Assembly: GCA_017524545.1 (NCBI GenBank)
Contig: JAFXVN010000074.1
Location: forward strand, 43,588-107,587
Source: Bacteroidaceae bacterium
Lineage (GTDB): Bacteria; Bacteroidota; Bacteroidia; Bacteroidales; Bacteroidaceae
DNA length: 64,000 nucleotides
Direction: 5' to 3'
Shown here: positions 16,040 to 24,656 of the stretch, piece by piece
Numbering within the stretch: position 1 is the stretch's first letter
How the letters are laid out: each line of letters opens with the position of its first letter
Made by a program: the position numbers and the translations under genes
The notes under the pieces: generated by a model
The model's input: the letters and a program-made list of their open reading frames with translations, nothing else
What the model was told of the DNA's origin: nothing
Databases searched by the model: none

Positions 16040-18403
16040 ATGAAGGAGAATCTGGTAATTGTGGAGAGCCCGGCAAAGGCTAAGACTATAGAGAAATTTC
16101 TTGGAGACAAATACAAAGTGCTGTCCAGCTACGGACATATTCGCGACCTGAAGAAGAAGTCGTTCAGCGTGGATGAGAAGACCTTCGCACCGCAGTACGA
16201 GGTGCCTGCCGACAAGGTAAAGGTCGTGGATTTGCTGAAGGGACAGGCAGAGCAGGCAAAGATGGTGTGGCTCGCATCCGATGAAGACCGCGAGGGAGAA
16301 GCCATCAGCTGGCACCTTTATGAAGTGCTCGGCCTCAAGCCTGAGAACACCCGTCGCATCGTCTTCCACGAAATCACGAAGCCTGCCATTCTGGATGCCA
16401 TAGAGCACCCCAGGCAGATAGACCTCAACCTGGTGAACGCACAGCAGGCTCGCCGTGTGCTGGACCGCATAGTGGGCTTCAAGCTCAGTCCTGTGCTTTG
16501 GCGCAAGGTGAAGCCAAGCCTCTCGGCAGGTCGTGTGCAGAGTGTCGCCGTGCGTCTCATTGTGGAGCGCGAACGCGAGATAGAGGACTTCCGCAGCGAA
16601 GAGAACTACCGCATCACGGCAAGCCTCACCCCAGTCACCCCTCCTTTGGAGGGGGCGGGGGAGGCTATCAAGGCAGAACTCAGCCGACGCTTCGCCACCA
16701 TCGAGGAGGCAAGGGCATTCCTCGAGAGCTGCAAAAGCTGTCGCTTCACGGTGCAGGACATCGTCACAAAGCCCGTCAAGCGCACCCCGCCACCTCCCTT
16801 CACCACCAGCACCCTGCAGCAGGAGGCAGCCCACAAGCTGGGTTTCACCGTGGCGCAGACCATGATGGTGGCGCAGCATCTCTACGAGAGCGGACGCATC
16901 ACCTATATGCGTACCGACAGCGTCAACCTGAGCAATCTGTGTCTGGGAGCCAGCAAAAAGGTCATTGCCGAGCAGATGGGCGAGGAATACGTCAAGACGC
17001 GCCAATATCACACCAGCTCCAAGGGTGCACAGGAGGCGCATGAAGCCATCCGCCCCACCTACATGGACCAGTCGCAGATAGAGGGCAACCTGCAGGAACG
17101 CCGCCTTTACGACCTAATCTGGAAGCGTACCATTGCCAGCCAGATGGCCGATGCCGAGCTGGAGCGTACGCAAGTGACGATTAGTATAGAAGGCAAACAG
17201 GAAACCTTCCTTGCCGACGGTGAGGTTGTCAAGTTCGACGGTTTCCTGCGCGTATATAGCGACACGAACAGCGAGGCCTATAACGATGGCGAAGGCGAAA
17301 ACGAGAACCTGACCACCCTGCCCGCCATGACTGTCGGCGAGGACCTCTATCGCGAACAGATAGTGGCAACCCAGCGCTTCTCCCAGCGCCCTGTCCGCTA
17401 CAACGAAGCCAGTCTGGTGCGCAAGCTTGAAGAGCTCGGCATCGGTCGCCCCAGCACCTACGCCACCACCATCACCACCATCCAACAGCGTGAATACGTG
17501 GAGAAAGGCGACAAGCCGGGAGAAGAACGCACCTATCAGACGCTTACGCTCACAGGCGACGAGCTGGTCGCAGAATCGCGCACCACGCTTGTGGGTCAGG
17601 AACGGGGCAAGCTGCTTCCCACAGACACAGGTATCGTCGTGAATGATTTCCTGAAGGAGAACTTCCCCGAAATCATGGACTACAACTTCACGGCAGACAT
17701 TGAAAAGGAGTTCGACGACATTGCCGAAGGGAAAATCTCTTGGGAAGGTGTCGTGAGGAAGTTCTATGATGGCTTTGAGCCACTGGTGGAGAAGTCAGTC
17801 AATACCCATACGGAGCACAAGGTGGGCGAACGTGTGTTGGGCGACGACCCCACCACGGGTGCGCCTGTCACTGTCAAGATAGGCCGCTTCGGACCTGTGG
17901 TGCAGCTGGGCGGCGCGGCCACCGGGCAGAAGCCCCGCTTCGCACAGCTTGCTGCTGGGCAGAAACTGGAGACCATCACGCTGGAAGAAGCCCTCGAGCT
18001 TTTCCAACTGCCGCGCAAATTGGGCATGTACGAGGGTGAGCCCATCATCATCGGTGCCGGCAAGTATGGCCCATACGTCTCCCACAAGGGGTCGTATGTC
18101 TCTGTCCCAAAGGGTACAGACCCGATGGAGATAACCTTCGAACAGGCTGTCATCATGATGCACCACAAACATGTGGAAGAGGCGGAACGCCACCTCAGAA
18201 CCTTCAGCGAAGATGCCGAGCTGGAAGTGCTGAACGGTCGCTATGGCCCATACATTACCTACAAGGGCAGCAACTACCGTTTGCCGAAGGCTATGCACGA
18301 GCGTGCCAAGGAACTGACCTACGAGGAGTGTATGCAGATTGTGAATGAGCAAGGCGACAAGCCTGCCGCTAAGGTCTCCAAACGCCGCTTCACGCGCAAA
18401 TGA
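16040..18403 (+). CDS. topA: DNA topoisomerase I
   Basis: A 787-residue type IA topoisomerase that relaxes negative supercoils. The Toprim domain has LVIVESPAKAKTIEKFLG and the metal-binding LASDEDREGEAISWHL; the catalytic tyrosine is Tyr289 in RITYMRTDSVNLS. The C-terminal part has repeats (KYGPYVSHKGSYVSVPKG, RYGPYITYKGSNYRLPK) instead of zinc fingers, as in other Bacteroidetes. Residues 195-209 (SLTPVTPPLEGAGEA region) are encoded by a 45-base palindromic element in frame and are absent from the family pattern ITAS...KAEL. ATG 16040 gives the conserved start. The stop overlaps aroK by four bases. Confidence 0.96.
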   Translation: MKENLVIVESPAKAKTIEKFLGDKYKVLSSYGHIRDLKKKSFSVDEKTFAPQYEVPADKVKVVDLLKGQAEQAKMVWLASDEDREGEAISWHLYEVLGLKPENTRRIVFHEITKPAILDAIEHPRQIDLNLVNAQQARRVLDRIVGFKLSPVLWRKVKPSLSAGRVQSVAVRLIVEREREIEDFRSEENYRITASLTPVTPPLEGAGEAIKAELSRRFATIEEARAFLESCKSCRFTVQDIVTKPVKRTPPPPFTTSTLQQEAAHKLGFTVAQTMMVAQHLYESGRITYMRTDSVNLSNLCLGASKKVIAEQMGEEYVKTRQYHTSSKGAQEAHEAIRPTYMDQSQIEGNLQERRLYDLIWKRTIASQMADAELERTQVTISIEGKQETFLADGEVVKFDGFLRVYSDTNSEAYNDGEGENENLTTLPAMTVGEDLYREQIVATQRFSQRPVRYNEASLVRKLEELGIGRPSTYATTITTIQQREYVEKGDKPGEERTYQTLTLTGDELVAESRTTLVGQERGKLLPTDTGIVVNDFLKENFPEIMDYNFTADIEKEFDDIAEGKISWEGVVRKFYDGFEPLVEKSVNTHTEHKVGERVLGDDPTTGAPVTVKIGRFGPVVQLGGAATGQKPRFAQLAAGQKLETITLEEALELFQLPRKLGMYEGEPIIIGAGKYGPYVSHKGSYVSVPKGTDPMEITFEQAVIMMHHKHVEEAERHLRTFSEDAELEVLNGRYGPYITYKGSNYRLPKAMHERAKELTYEECMQIVNEQGDKPAAKVSKRRFTRK
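16622..16666. repeat. Palindromic element inside topA
   Basis: Starts AGCCTC, ends GAGGCT, centre CCCCTCCTTTGGAGGGG; 45 bases, that is 15 codons, in frame. It is the single-hairpin version of the element in etfB and the M28 peptidase gene. Confidence 0.85.
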
Positions 18404-18927
18404 AGAGCATCATCCTGATAGGCTACATGGGGTCGGGCAAGACAACCGTCGGCCGCCAGCTCGCCCTTGCACTCGGCCGCACTTTCTATGACCTCGACTG
18501 GTACATTGAGATGCGCTACCACCGCACCGTGGCCCAGCTTTTCGCCGAACGCGGCGAGGACGGCTTTCGTGAGCTGGAACGCAATATGCTGCATGAGGCG
18601 GCAGAGTTCGAGGACATCGTTCTCAGCTGCGGCGGCGGCACACCGTGCTTCTTCGACAATATGGAATACATCCGCAGCGTGGGCGAAAGCGTCTATCTGA
18701 AGGCGACACCCGAAGTGCTTGCCGCACACCTTCGGATGGGTAGGGTGGAGCGTCCTCTCATCAAGGGCAAGAACCCGGAGGAACTGCTCGAATACATCCG
18801 CACATCCCTCGCGCAGCGGGAACCCTACTACCTAAAGGCGCAGCACGTCGTCGATGTGACACTCATGGATAATTACGAGAAAATAGCAATTACCATAGAA
18901 CTTTTACGCAAGGAACTAAAATTGTAA
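18400..18927 (+). CDS. aroK: Shikimate kinase
   Basis: A 175-residue P-loop kinase that phosphorylates shikimate at O3 in the aromatic amino-acid pathway. Walker A is GYMGSGKTTVGRQLA; the Mg/shikimate Asp residues are in FYDLDWYIEMR; the glycine loop is CGGGTPCF; the lid arginine is in RVERPLIKG. Length is normal. The ATG overlaps the topA stop (ATGA), so the two are probably translated from one transcript that continues into speA. Confidence 0.95.
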   Translation: MKSIILIGYMGSGKTTVGRQLALALGRTFYDLDWYIEMRYHRTVAQLFAERGEDGFRELERNMLHEAAEFEDIVLSCGGGTPCFFDNMEYIRSVGESVYLKATPEVLAAHLRMGRVERPLIKGKNPEELLEYIRTSLAQREPYYLKAQHVVDVTLMDNYEKIAITIELLRKELKL

Positions 18928-18934
18928 ATTGTAA

Positions 18935-20827
18935 ATGAAAAAGTGGCGTATTGAGGACTCCGAGGAACTCTACAACATCAAAGGCTGGGGAGTGAATTAC
19001 TTCGGCATCAACGAAAAAGGGCATGTCTATGTCACGCCCAAGAAGAACAGCGTGCAGGTTGACCTCAAGGAGGTGGTTGACCATCTGGCTACCCGCCATG
19101 TGACGGCTCCTGTGCTGCTTCGCTTCCCCGACATCCTCGACAATCGTATCGAGAAGACCGACGAGTGCTTCCGCAAGGCAGGCAAGGAGTACGAGTACAA
19201 GGGCGAGCACTTCATCATCTTCCCTGTCAAGGTCAACCAGATGCGACCTGTCGTGGAGGAAATCATCAGCCACGGCAAACGCTATAACCTCGGACTGGAA
19301 GCCGGCTCGAAGCCCGAACTGCACGCCGTCCTTGCCACCAACATGGACAGCGACAGCCTCATCATCTGCAATGGCCACAAGGACCAGAACTTCATCGAGC
19401 TGGCACTGCTGGCACAGAAGATGGGCAAGCGCGTCTTCCTTGTCATAGAGAAACTTCCCGAGCTGGCCATCATTGCAGAGACAGCCAAGAAACTTGGCGT
19501 GCATCCCAACCTCGGCATCCGCATCAAGCTGGCAAGCAACGGCAGCGGCAAGTGGAGCGAGAGTGGCGGTGATGCCTCCAAGTTCGGTCTTAACTCCTCC
19601 GAGCTGTTGATGGCTTTGCAAATGCTCGACGAGCTTGGCCTGCGCGACTGCCTGCGCCTCATCCACTTCCATATCGGCAGCCAAATCAACAAGATACGCC
19701 GCATCAGCACCGCTCTTCGCGAGGCTGCGCAGTACTATGTGCAGCTGCACGCTATGGGCTTCGACATCAAGTTCGTGGATTGCGGCGGCGGCTTGGGTGT
19801 CGATTACGACGGCACCCGAAGCAGCAACAGCGAGAGCAGCGTCAACTACAGCATACAGGAGTACGTCAACGACTGCGTCTATACATTTGTCGAGGCTGCC
19901 AACAAGAACGGGATTCCTCATCCCGACATTATCACGGAGGGCGGACGCTCGCTGACGGCTCACCACAGCGTCCTCATTATAGATGTGTTGGAGAGTGTGT
20001 CGGCACCTCAGATGCCTGAGGACTTCGAGCCAGGTCCCGACGACCACAAGCTTGTGCACGACCTCACTGAGATTTGGGACAAGCTTTCTTCGCGTTCGCT
20101 GCTCGAGGACTGGCACGATGCAGAGGACATCCGCGAGGAGGCTCTCGACCTCTTCCGCCACGGCATCATCGATCTCAAGACACGCGCACAGATTGAGTCC
20201 CTCTATTGGGCCATCAGTCACGAGGTGGCAGAGCTGGCGCACCACCAGAAGCACGTGCCCGACGAACTGCGAAAGCTCGACAAGCAGATGGCAGACAAGT
20301 ACTTCTGCAACTTCTCCCTCTTCCAGAGTATGCCCGACTCGTGGGGTATCGACCAGCTTTTCCCCATCATGCCTATTGCCCGCCTCGAGGAGCAGCCCAC
20401 CAGAAGCGCCACTCTGCAGGACATCACCTGCGACAGCGACGGCAAAATCTCGGCTTATGTCAACGGCGGGCAGCAGACGAACTACATTCCCCTGCATCCT
20501 GTCCGCCAGGGTGAACATTATTATATAGGTGTCTTCCTCGTGGGGGCCTATCAGGAGATTCTTGGCAACATGCATAACCTCTTCGGCGACACAAATGCCG
20601 TGCACATCAGCGTTGATAAGGACGATTACACCATAGAGCAGTTCATCGACGGCGAGACGGTGGCCGACGTGCTGGAGTATGTGCAGTACGACCCGAAGAA
20701 GCTCGTCCGCCGGCTGGAGATATGGGTCAGCAAAGCCATCAAGGACGGCAAGATAACCCCCAACGAAGGCAAGGAGTTCATCAGCAACTACAGGGCGGGA
20801 CTCTATGGATATACCTATCTTGAGTAG
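18935..20827 (+). CDS. speA: Biosynthetic arginine decarboxylase
   Basis: A 630-residue PLP enzyme converting arginine to agmatine for polyamine synthesis. The PLP lysine lies in FPVKVNQMR near residue 90; HFHIGSQINKIRRIS, DCGGGLGVDYDGT and ITEGGRSLTAHHSVLI are the family's barrel motifs; the C-terminal half ends with ISNYRAGLYGYTYLE, matching the full-length SpeA pattern. The ATG is immediately preceded by AAATTGT heptamer repeats, 7 bases after aroK. The stop codon touches the first base of a palindromic element. Confidence 0.95.
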   Translation: MKKWRIEDSEELYNIKGWGVNYFGINEKGHVYVTPKKNSVQVDLKEVVDHLATRHVTAPVLLRFPDILDNRIEKTDECFRKAGKEYEYKGEHFIIFPVKVNQMRPVVEEIISHGKRYNLGLEAGSKPELHAVLATNMDSDSLIICNGHKDQNFIELALLAQKMGKRVFLVIEKLPELAIIAETAKKLGVHPNLGIRIKLASNGSGKWSESGGDASKFGLNSSELLMALQMLDELGLRDCLRLIHFHIGSQINKIRRISTALREAAQYYVQLHAMGFDIKFVDCGGGLGVDYDGTRSSNSESSVNYSIQEYVNDCVYTFVEAANKNGIPHPDIITEGGRSLTAHHSVLIIDVLESVSAPQMPEDFEPGPDDHKLVHDLTEIWDKLSSRSLLEDWHDAEDIREEALDLFRHGIIDLKTRAQIESLYWAISHEVAELAHHQKHVPDELRKLDKQMADKYFCNFSLFQSMPDSWGIDQLFPIMPIARLEEQPTRSATLQDITCDSDGKISAYVNGGQQTNYIPLHPVRQGEHYYIGVFLVGAYQEILGNMHNLFGDTNAVHISVDKDDYTIEQFIDGETVADVLEYVQYDPKKLVRRLEIWVSKAIKDGKITPNEGKEFISNYRAGLYGYTYLE

Positions 20828-20940
20828 GACCCACCCCGACCCTCCCTTAAAGGGAGGGAGCCAAATGATAAATGTTAAATAATAAATAAGATATGAATGA
20901 AGTAAAGTCCTCCCCCTTTAAGGGGGAGTTAAAGGGGGTC
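20828..20940. repeat. Two-hairpin palindromic element spanning the speA-flavoprotein junction
   Basis: Begins GACCC right after the speA stop and ends GGGTC inside the next gene. The two hairpins are CCTCCCTTAAAGGGAGG and CTCCCCCTTTAAGGGGGAG. The spacer (20863-20908) contains the ATG at 20893, so the element carries both the untranslated leader and the first 16 codons of the flavoprotein gene. Confidence 0.85.
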
Positions 20941-22086
20941 TTGTACATCGGCGTTGATGACCTTGACATCGACCTCTTTGAGAGCCAATACGTCGTGCCG
21001 GAAGGCATGAGCTACAACTCCTATCTTATCGAAGATGAGAAGATAGCTATTATGGATACTGCCGACCGTCGCAAAGGCGAGGAATGGAAGGCAAACCTCG
21101 CTGCTGCCCTCGCCGGCCGTAAGCCCGACTACCTTGTGGCGCATCACATGGAACCCGACCACGCCGCCCTCATTGCCGACGTGCTCTCGGCTTATCCCGA
21201 GACGAAGCTCGTCTGCAGCGCACAGGCTCTGAAGATGCTGCCCAATTTCTTCGACGGCTTCCAGTTCGCCGACCGCGTCCTGACCGTGAAGGAAGGCGAC
21301 ACGCTCTCCCTTGGCAGCCACACGCTCCACTTCATCGCTGCACCTATGGTGCATTGGCCCGAAGTGATAATGAGCTACGAAAGCACAGAGAAAATCCTCT
21401 TTGCCGCAGACGGTTTCGGGAAATTCGGAGCACTCGCCAACGAGACAGACGACTGGGCTTGCGAAGCTCGCCGCTACTACTTCAACATCTGCGGCAAGTA
21501 TGGTGTACAGGTGCAGAACGTCCTGAAGAAGGCTGCAACCCTCGACATACAGGCCATCTGCCCCCTGCACGGACCTGTCCTCACGGGCGAGGCCATGAAG
21601 GAGGCTGTCCGCCTCTACGACATCTGGAGCCGCTACGAGCCGGAAAGCGAAGGCGTGCTCATCGCATACGCCAGCATTCACGGCGGCACGGCAGCGGCAG
21701 CACAGCATCTCGGAGCTCTCCTCCGAGAAAAAGGCGCACGGAAGGTTGTGGTGAGCGACCTCAGCCGCGACGATATGGCCGAGGTTATCGAGGATGCTTT
21801 CCGCTATCCCAACATTGTGGTAGCAGCAGCAAGCTACGACGGAGGTGTCTTCCCCGTAATGCACGACTTCCTGCACCACCTGCAAATCAAGAACTTCCAG
21901 AAGCGTCGCTTCGGCATCGTCGAGAATGGCAGCTGGGCACCCAGCGCAGGCCGCGTCATGAAGGAAATGATTGAAGGCATGAAGGACTGCACAATCGTTG
22001 AACCCCTTGTCACCATCCGCTCCCGCATGAAGCCTGCCGACGAAGAGCAACTTGCTCTCCTGGCAGAGGCAATGGTCAATCCTTAG
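20893..22086 (+). CDS. FprA family A-type flavoprotein (flavodiiron protein)
   Basis: A 397-residue flavodiiron protein that should reduce O2 to water or NO to N2O in the cytoplasm, protecting an anaerobe. The N-terminal metallo-beta-lactamase-like domain has the diiron ligands in HHMEPDHAA and later H residues in LHFIAAPMVHWPE and CPLHGPVL; the C-terminal flavodoxin domain begins with the FMN loop ASIHGGTAAAAQHL. The first ~16 residues (NEVKSSPFKGELKG) are encoded by a palindromic element; the native protein would start near VLYIGVDDLDIDLFESQY. A bidirectional terminator follows. Confidence 0.94.
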   Translation: MNEVKSSPFKGELKGVLYIGVDDLDIDLFESQYVVPEGMSYNSYLIEDEKIAIMDTADRRKGEEWKANLAAALAGRKPDYLVAHHMEPDHAALIADVLSAYPETKLVCSAQALKMLPNFFDGFQFADRVLTVKEGDTLSLGSHTLHFIAAPMVHWPEVIMSYESTEKILFAADGFGKFGALANETDDWACEARRYYFNICGKYGVQVQNVLKKAATLDIQAICPLHGPVLTGEAMKEAVRLYDIWSRYEPESEGVLIAYASIHGGTAAAAQHLGALLREKGARKVVVSDLSRDDMAEVIEDAFRYPNIVVAAASYDGGVFPVMHDFLHHLQIKNFQKRRFGIVENGSWAPSAGRVMKEMIEGMKDCTIVEPLVTIRSRMKPADEEQLALLAEAMVNP

Positions 22087-22144
22087 CTGCACCTTGTCGT
22101 AAAAGAACAAAGGGTGCTGTGTCATAACACAAACAACTACACAA

Positions 22145-22180
22145 AAGAGGGTGTGCCAATTCATGTTGACACACCCTCTT
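22145..22180. terminator. Bidirectional terminator between flavoprotein and DUF3472 genes
   Basis: AAGAGGGTGTG (22145-22155) pairs with CACACCCTCTT (22170-22180), loop of 14 bases with further pairing. It sits between convergent genes. Confidence 0.7.
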
Positions 22181-22209
22181 CTGTGTATTGTGGATTGATT
22201 GGGCGTCCG

Positions 22210-24573
22210 TTACTTGGTGACAATCTTTCGGATCATGGATGCACCGTTGCGGAGGATGATGTGGGCGATGACTGTCTGTCCGGCGGGCAGGGCATAACCG
22301 ATGCGGCGCCCTTGCAGGTCGTAGAAATAGACGGCAGCGATGTCGTCGGACATTGAGGATTGGAGGTTGAAGGTTGATGGCTCCACTCCCTTTTCAAATA
22401 TCAAATCGTCGTTTTCAACCTTATTGATGCCATCTGCTATGGCAGCCGATGTGGTCTGCTCGAGCAGGGCCTCGCAGAGCGAGGCCTTGGGGGTGAGGTA
22501 GTAGTTGTCGAGCAGTTCGAAGCGGGCGCCCCTGCTGGTGCTGACGGTAGATAGCTGACCGTTTGTGTTGAATCCCAGAGCCTTGCTGCCTTCGCGGATG
22601 ATGAAGCGTTTGTTGGTTATGCTGAGTGACAGCTTCTTGGGCACGTCGGCGAGGGTGGGCTTCGAGCCGATGGTCAGGTAGTGGCCTGTGCCGAGGTTGT
22701 AGATGCAGTAGTAGCTCGTGTCGTCGTGGCGCACGACAATCCAGTGGTTCTTCGGCTCTGTGGCGTCTGCCTCGTCGCGTGGAATGCTGACAAGCTCGTG
22801 GTTGCGAATGGCGAGAACGCCGTCGTCGGTAGCTATCATGTAGGCGCGGAAGGAGCAGATGTGCTCTGCCTTGACGGTGTTGCCGTAGCGCAGCGTAGTG
22901 TTCTTCCCTGCCATTTCGAGCAGAGCCTTGCGCAGTGCCGTGTATGTGCATTCGGTGGCCAGAAGGTCGCGAATGGGTTCCAGTGCCTCGGCGGTATAGC
23001 TCTCGAAGCGGTTGGCCTTGGCAATCAGCTCTTCTGCAAAGGGCTTGAGCTTGTTGAGATTGCTTCGTGTTTTTATGAGGGCTGTCATCGAAGCTTTGGA
23101 GTCGGCCATATAAGCCGTCTGCAGCGTGGCAATGAGGGAGTCGAGGTCGATGCTTTCAACGATGCTGTGGTCATCCTCTAAGGGCAGCACGTTGGCGGAG
23201 TCCTTGGGCTGTCCGTAGCCTCCGGCCTGCATGTAGAAGGCGCGAGGCACGTCGCTGGCCAGCCCGTGTCCGTAGTCCATGCGTCGGTGGCGCGTCGTTA
23301 TCTCACCGCTATTGATGAAGTTCTGGTAGTCAGTCTGGCTGAAGAGATCCACTTTGTTGACGTAATACCACTTGCCACTGCCAACGCTTCGCTGGTAATT
23401 GTTGCGATAGTAGGCTCTGCGGAACAGCTCGCCACCCGTGTCGGCCCAGTTCTCGATGAACGAGTACCAAGTGTTGTAGTAGTGCGACTCTCCGCTGTGG
23501 CGGATGGTGGCCATGTAGTGCCACTCGGGGTCGTCGAGGTTCTTGTACCATGTGGAGAGCAGGGAGCAGGGATAGCGGATGATGCTGTCGTTCCCGCTCT
23601 GGTCTTTGAGCGTGATGGTACGCTCCTCGGGTCTTGCGCAGGTCAGGAACTGCACCCATTGTCCGGGGTTCCACTTCCCGTTATATACCATAGATTGGCA
23701 GCCAGTGCCCTCGTTGCCAAAGCGGTTGATGGTAACGTCGTCGCCGTATGCCAAAGCACCAGCCCGGAGGTAGGTTGCCAAATCGGGCGTGATGTCTGTG
23801 TCGCCATTGTCCCAAATGGAGAAGAGAACCCGGTGCTGATAAGACGAAGGAATCGTGTCGGTCCTGGCACCATTCTCATTGGTTACCGTCTGGCCACACA
23901 TCTGTATGCCCATGTAGCCGCCTGTAATGCCGAGCGTCATAAGGTAGGTGTTGATGGTGGCCCACTGCTTGGGCATGAGCACCTCTTGATAGCACCATTC
24001 GTAGGACTCGTTCTGCGGGGCATTGGCCGCAGTGGAATGTCCGAACCAAAGGTGTGTGGCTGGTGTCGGGAAGCCTTTCAGGTGGGTGTCGATGACAGGC
24101 TGGCCCCCCGAGCGCTCAAAGTCGAGTTCGGCGAGGCGCTGGATGCGCCTGTAGCCCTCCGGGGCTTGAATTTCCACGCGATACCATGTGTCGGCGGGGA
24201 AGTACATCTCGGGGATGATTTGCAGGTTTGCTGTCTTGCCCTGAGTGCAGGCTTCGGTGACACTGTGGTCCAGCAGTACCTCGTCTGTCTCGCAGTCCTT
24301 GACGCGGACGTTGAGGGTGACGTCGCCAGTCACCTTTGATGTCAGTTTCGCGAAACCCGACACCGTGGCACGCGGGATGCGCAGGCAATAGACGAGCGTG
24401 ATGCGGTCGTCGCTTTCAAAGGTCGTGTAGGTTATTCCACCGTCGTTCTTCCGAACGCCGGCATAGCGTCCTTCAATCTCGCGATAATGGCAATTGCCGT
24501 CGATGACGTCGGTAGCTTGCAGTTGCAAAGCACATACGAACATCAGAAGGAAGGAAAAGAAAAAATGTTTCAT
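22210..24573 (-). CDS. Secreted DUF3472-domain protein with C-terminal sorting-like tail
   Basis: A 787-residue exported protein. MKHFFFSFLLMFVCALQLQA is a signal peptide, so ATG 24573 is the start. The middle (about 170-400) has the DUF3472 pattern: YMGIQMCG, HRVLFSIWDNGDTD, RFGNEGTGCQS, NPGQWVQFLTCARP, WHYMATIRHSGE, LYSFIENW-like and RRAYYRNNYQ. The end (FYDLQGRRIGYALPAGQTVI) resembles the type IX secretion/sorting tail of Bacteroidetes, preceded by a linker that contains heptamer-like sequence. The family is linked to polysaccharide loci; no activity is known. It starts 84 bases downstream of the acyl-CoA dehydrogenase stop. Confidence 0.82.
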   Translation of the reverse strand: MKHFFFSFLLMFVCALQLQATDVIDGNCHYREIEGRYAGVRKNDGGITYTTFESDDRITLVYCLRIPRATVSGFAKLTSKVTGDVTLNVRVKDCETDEVLLDHSVTEACTQGKTANLQIIPEMYFPADTWYRVEIQAPEGYRRIQRLAELDFERSGGQPVIDTHLKGFPTPATHLWFGHSTAANAPQNESYEWCYQEVLMPKQWATINTYLMTLGITGGYMGIQMCGQTVTNENGARTDTIPSSYQHRVLFSIWDNGDTDITPDLATYLRAGALAYGDDVTINRFGNEGTGCQSMVYNGKWNPGQWVQFLTCARPEERTITLKDQSGNDSIIRYPCSLLSTWYKNLDDPEWHYMATIRHSGESHYYNTWYSFIENWADTGGELFRRAYYRNNYQRSVGSGKWYYVNKVDLFSQTDYQNFINSGEITTRHRRMDYGHGLASDVPRAFYMQAGGYGQPKDSANVLPLEDDHSIVESIDLDSLIATLQTAYMADSKASMTALIKTRSNLNKLKPFAEELIAKANRFESYTAEALEPIRDLLATECTYTALRKALLEMAGKNTTLRYGNTVKAEHICSFRAYMIATDDGVLAIRNHELVSIPRDEADATEPKNHWIVVRHDDTSYYCIYNLGTGHYLTIGSKPTLADVPKKLSLSITNKRFIIREGSKALGFNTNGQLSTVSTSRGARFELLDNYYLTPKASLCEALLEQTTSAAIADGINKVENDDLIFEKGVEPSTFNLQSSMSDDIAAVYFYDLQGRRIGYALPAGQTVIAHIILRNGASMIRKIVTK

Positions 24574-24656
24574 GGTGGTTTCTTTATGGAAGTTATGAGG
24601 AGCCATTACACTTGGCCCATCATAACTTCCCCTTTTAACTCCTTATTTTAATTATG

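Noticed and set aside
15974-17041. 355-codon minus-strand frame opposite topA
   Set aside because: Shadow of topA with no domain pattern.
18890-20605. 571-codon minus-strand frame opposite speA
   Set aside because: Shadow of speA; every speA motif is intact on the plus strand.
20929-22164. 411-codon minus-strand frame opposite the flavoprotein gene
   Set aside because: Antisense shadow; it also reads through the convergent terminator.
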